Below, one piece after another: positions 63,187-64,000 of a stretch of 64,000 bases of DNA. The notes beneath the pieces were generated by a model, which did no database searches, was not told the DNA's origin, and saw nothing but the letters and a program-made list of their open reading frames with translations. The DNA comes from JAYUJH01 sp043765375 (GTDB lineage: Bacteria > Pseudomonadota > Alphaproteobacteria > Rickettsiales > UBA998). The stretch's first letter is position 1, and every line of letters begins with the position of its first letter. Position numbers and translations under genes: made by a program. Where the stretch lies: NCBI GenBank assembly GCA_043765375.1, contig JAYUJH010000032.1, positions 1 through 64,000 of the forward strand, in the 5' to 3' direction.

Positions 63187-63999
63187 ATGATATTTATGAA
63201 AAATATTTATGGATATAGCCTAATTGAACTTTCCATCTGCCTTGCATTGATTGGAATTATCATGGGCAGCGGGCTTGCCATCGGCAATATGGGCAACGCA
63301 AAATCGCAAAGCGAAATTACTGAAGCACAACTTGATGAAATTGAATATGCAATTCAAATGTTTGTCAATCGTTATAAGCGTCCGCCCTGCCCCGCAAGCC
63401 TTAGCGTTGCTGAAAATACGGTCGGATTTGGCGTTGAAAGCCTATGTAGTGGTGCGCTACCAGTAGGAGTTGTTGCGATTAATGCAGGAACGCCTGAAGA
63501 ATTATGGGTTGGAACAGTGCCAACCAGAAGCCTTGGTTTGAGTGATGCTAAAATGTTTGACGCATGGAATGGGCGCATAAGCTACGCTGTGCCAAAATCA
63601 TATGCGGTGATTGCAACGCCAATCAAAAATGCAAATGTAATTGATTTATCTAAAATGATAAAGATTAATGACCAAACTAACAACCAAATATTTCCGCAAC
63701 CAATCCCCACGCCATCGCCGTTTAATAATCCAGTAGTTTATGTGCTGGTTAGTCACGGGGTGGATATGCGAGGTTCGTATAATAATATCGGGGTGCTGAA
63801 GCGAGATTGCAACGCTCCCCTTCCAGCCGATACACAATTAGATATTGAAAATTGTGACCATGCTGATGTGGTGGCGGGCAATCGTGATGCAATTTTCCGC
63901 CAAATGGACGTGCGCACCAGCAAAATTGCATCGCAACATTTTCATGATTTTGTGCGTTTCAAAACAAGAGTGCAGTTTGGGGCTGCTGCTCTGAATTAA
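63187..63999 (+). CDS. Type IV pilin-like / type II secretion pseudopilin
   Basis: This 270-residue protein has a class III signal peptide: a short basic leader ending in Gly, then YSLIELSICLALIGIIMGSG with Glu at +5, as in prepilins cleaved and methylated by PilD. A long amphipathic alpha1 region follows (QLDEIEYAIQMFVNRYKRPP) and then a variable C-terminal domain with several Cys. It may be a minor pilin or pseudopilin. No other pil or gsp gene is in the window, and a prepilin peptidase is missing here too. A start at 63196 (MKNIYGYS) is also possible and gives a shorter leader. Confidence 0.85.
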   Translation: MIFMKNIYGYSLIELSICLALIGIIMGSGLAIGNMGNAKSQSEITEAQLDEIEYAIQMFVNRYKRPPCPASLSVAENTVGFGVESLCSGALPVGVVAINAGTPEELWVGTVPTRSLGLSDAKMFDAWNGRISYAVPKSYAVIATPIKNANVIDLSKMIKINDQTNNQIFPQPIPTPSPFNNPVVYVLVSHGVDMRGSYNNIGVLKRDCNAPLPADTQLDIENCDHADVVAGNRDAIFRQMDVRTSKIASQHFHDFVRFKTRVQFGAAALN

Positions 64000-64000
64000 A

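Overview
The window is a gene-dense, AT-rich stretch of a bacterial chromosome, almost certainly from an alphaproteobacterium. Lineage markers are UPF0262, an alphaproteobacterial DUF2232 membrane protein after gyrB, a Cpa/Tad pilus locus in the Caulobacter-type order, the OlsB/OlsA ornithine-lipid pair, CarD, UbiK and an AddA-type helicase. The order rpsL-rpsG-fusA-tRNA-Trp, the split ribosomal operons and a VirB4 paralogue with an abnormal Walker A motif point towards Rickettsiales or a close deep-branching relative. Genes for cell wall, amino-acid and sulfur metabolism (murB, murF, argD, metC) suggest it is less reduced than Rickettsia itself. Placement is inference; no database or tree was available.

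Layout. 1-2.5 kb: a palindromic repeat, then a minus-strand overlapping operon olsB-olsA-bioC. 2.9-6.1 kb: minus-strand rpsL-rpsG-fusA-tRNA-Trp. 6.3-11.1 kb: plus-strand M23 peptidase, TadD-like lipoprotein, SbtA-like permease, 3-hydroxybutyrate dehydrogenase, rlmH. 11.1-16 kb: minus-strand small conserved gene, DUF2232, gyrB and a RelA/SpoT-domain protein. 16.1-21.8 kb: PAS protein, metC, a methyltransferase, composite palindromic repeats, NrdR-controlled nrdA and an Abi-alpha-like (DUF4393) gene interrupted by one in-frame UGA. 21.9-31.4 kb: mreC, a ParA ATPase, a Sua5 protein, an orphan membrane protein, a CAU tRNA with a partial 3' copy, and a czcCBA metal efflux operon. 31.5-39.8 kb: a cold-shock gene, rplI, UPF0262, uvrC, tRNA-Cys and a ribosomal block (rplC-D-W-B, rpsS, rplV, rpsC) headed by murB. 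39.9-52.4 kb: a PstS-like protein, a 680-residue orphan, a truncated addA and the tadC-tadB-cpaF-E-D-C-B operon. 52.6-64 kb: ridA, cpoB, an Hpt protein, another orphan, murF, a VirB4 homologue, carD, xthA, ubiK, argD and a pseudopilin.

How the parts fit. Several sets concern the envelope: ornithine lipids, an M23 enzyme, MreC, MurB/MurF, CpoB, the Cpa/Tad machine, a pseudopilin and an RND pump. The Tad operon has motor, platform, secretin and assembly genes, but no pilin, prepilin peptidase or TadE/F/G; a TadD-like lipoprotein lies 37 kb away. Translation genes are arranged as in lineages that have broken the str and S10 operons.

The least ordinary signals are a composite palindromic repeat, present twice and apparently supplying the 3' end of argD; a second dispersed repeat that supplies the end of a methyltransferase gene; the UGA-interrupted Abi-alpha gene; the VirB4 with Lys in place of Walker A Ser/Thr; the decayed addA next to an unrecognised 680-residue gene; and a 25-bp copy of a tRNA 3' end. 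I did not find a clearly new multi-gene system.
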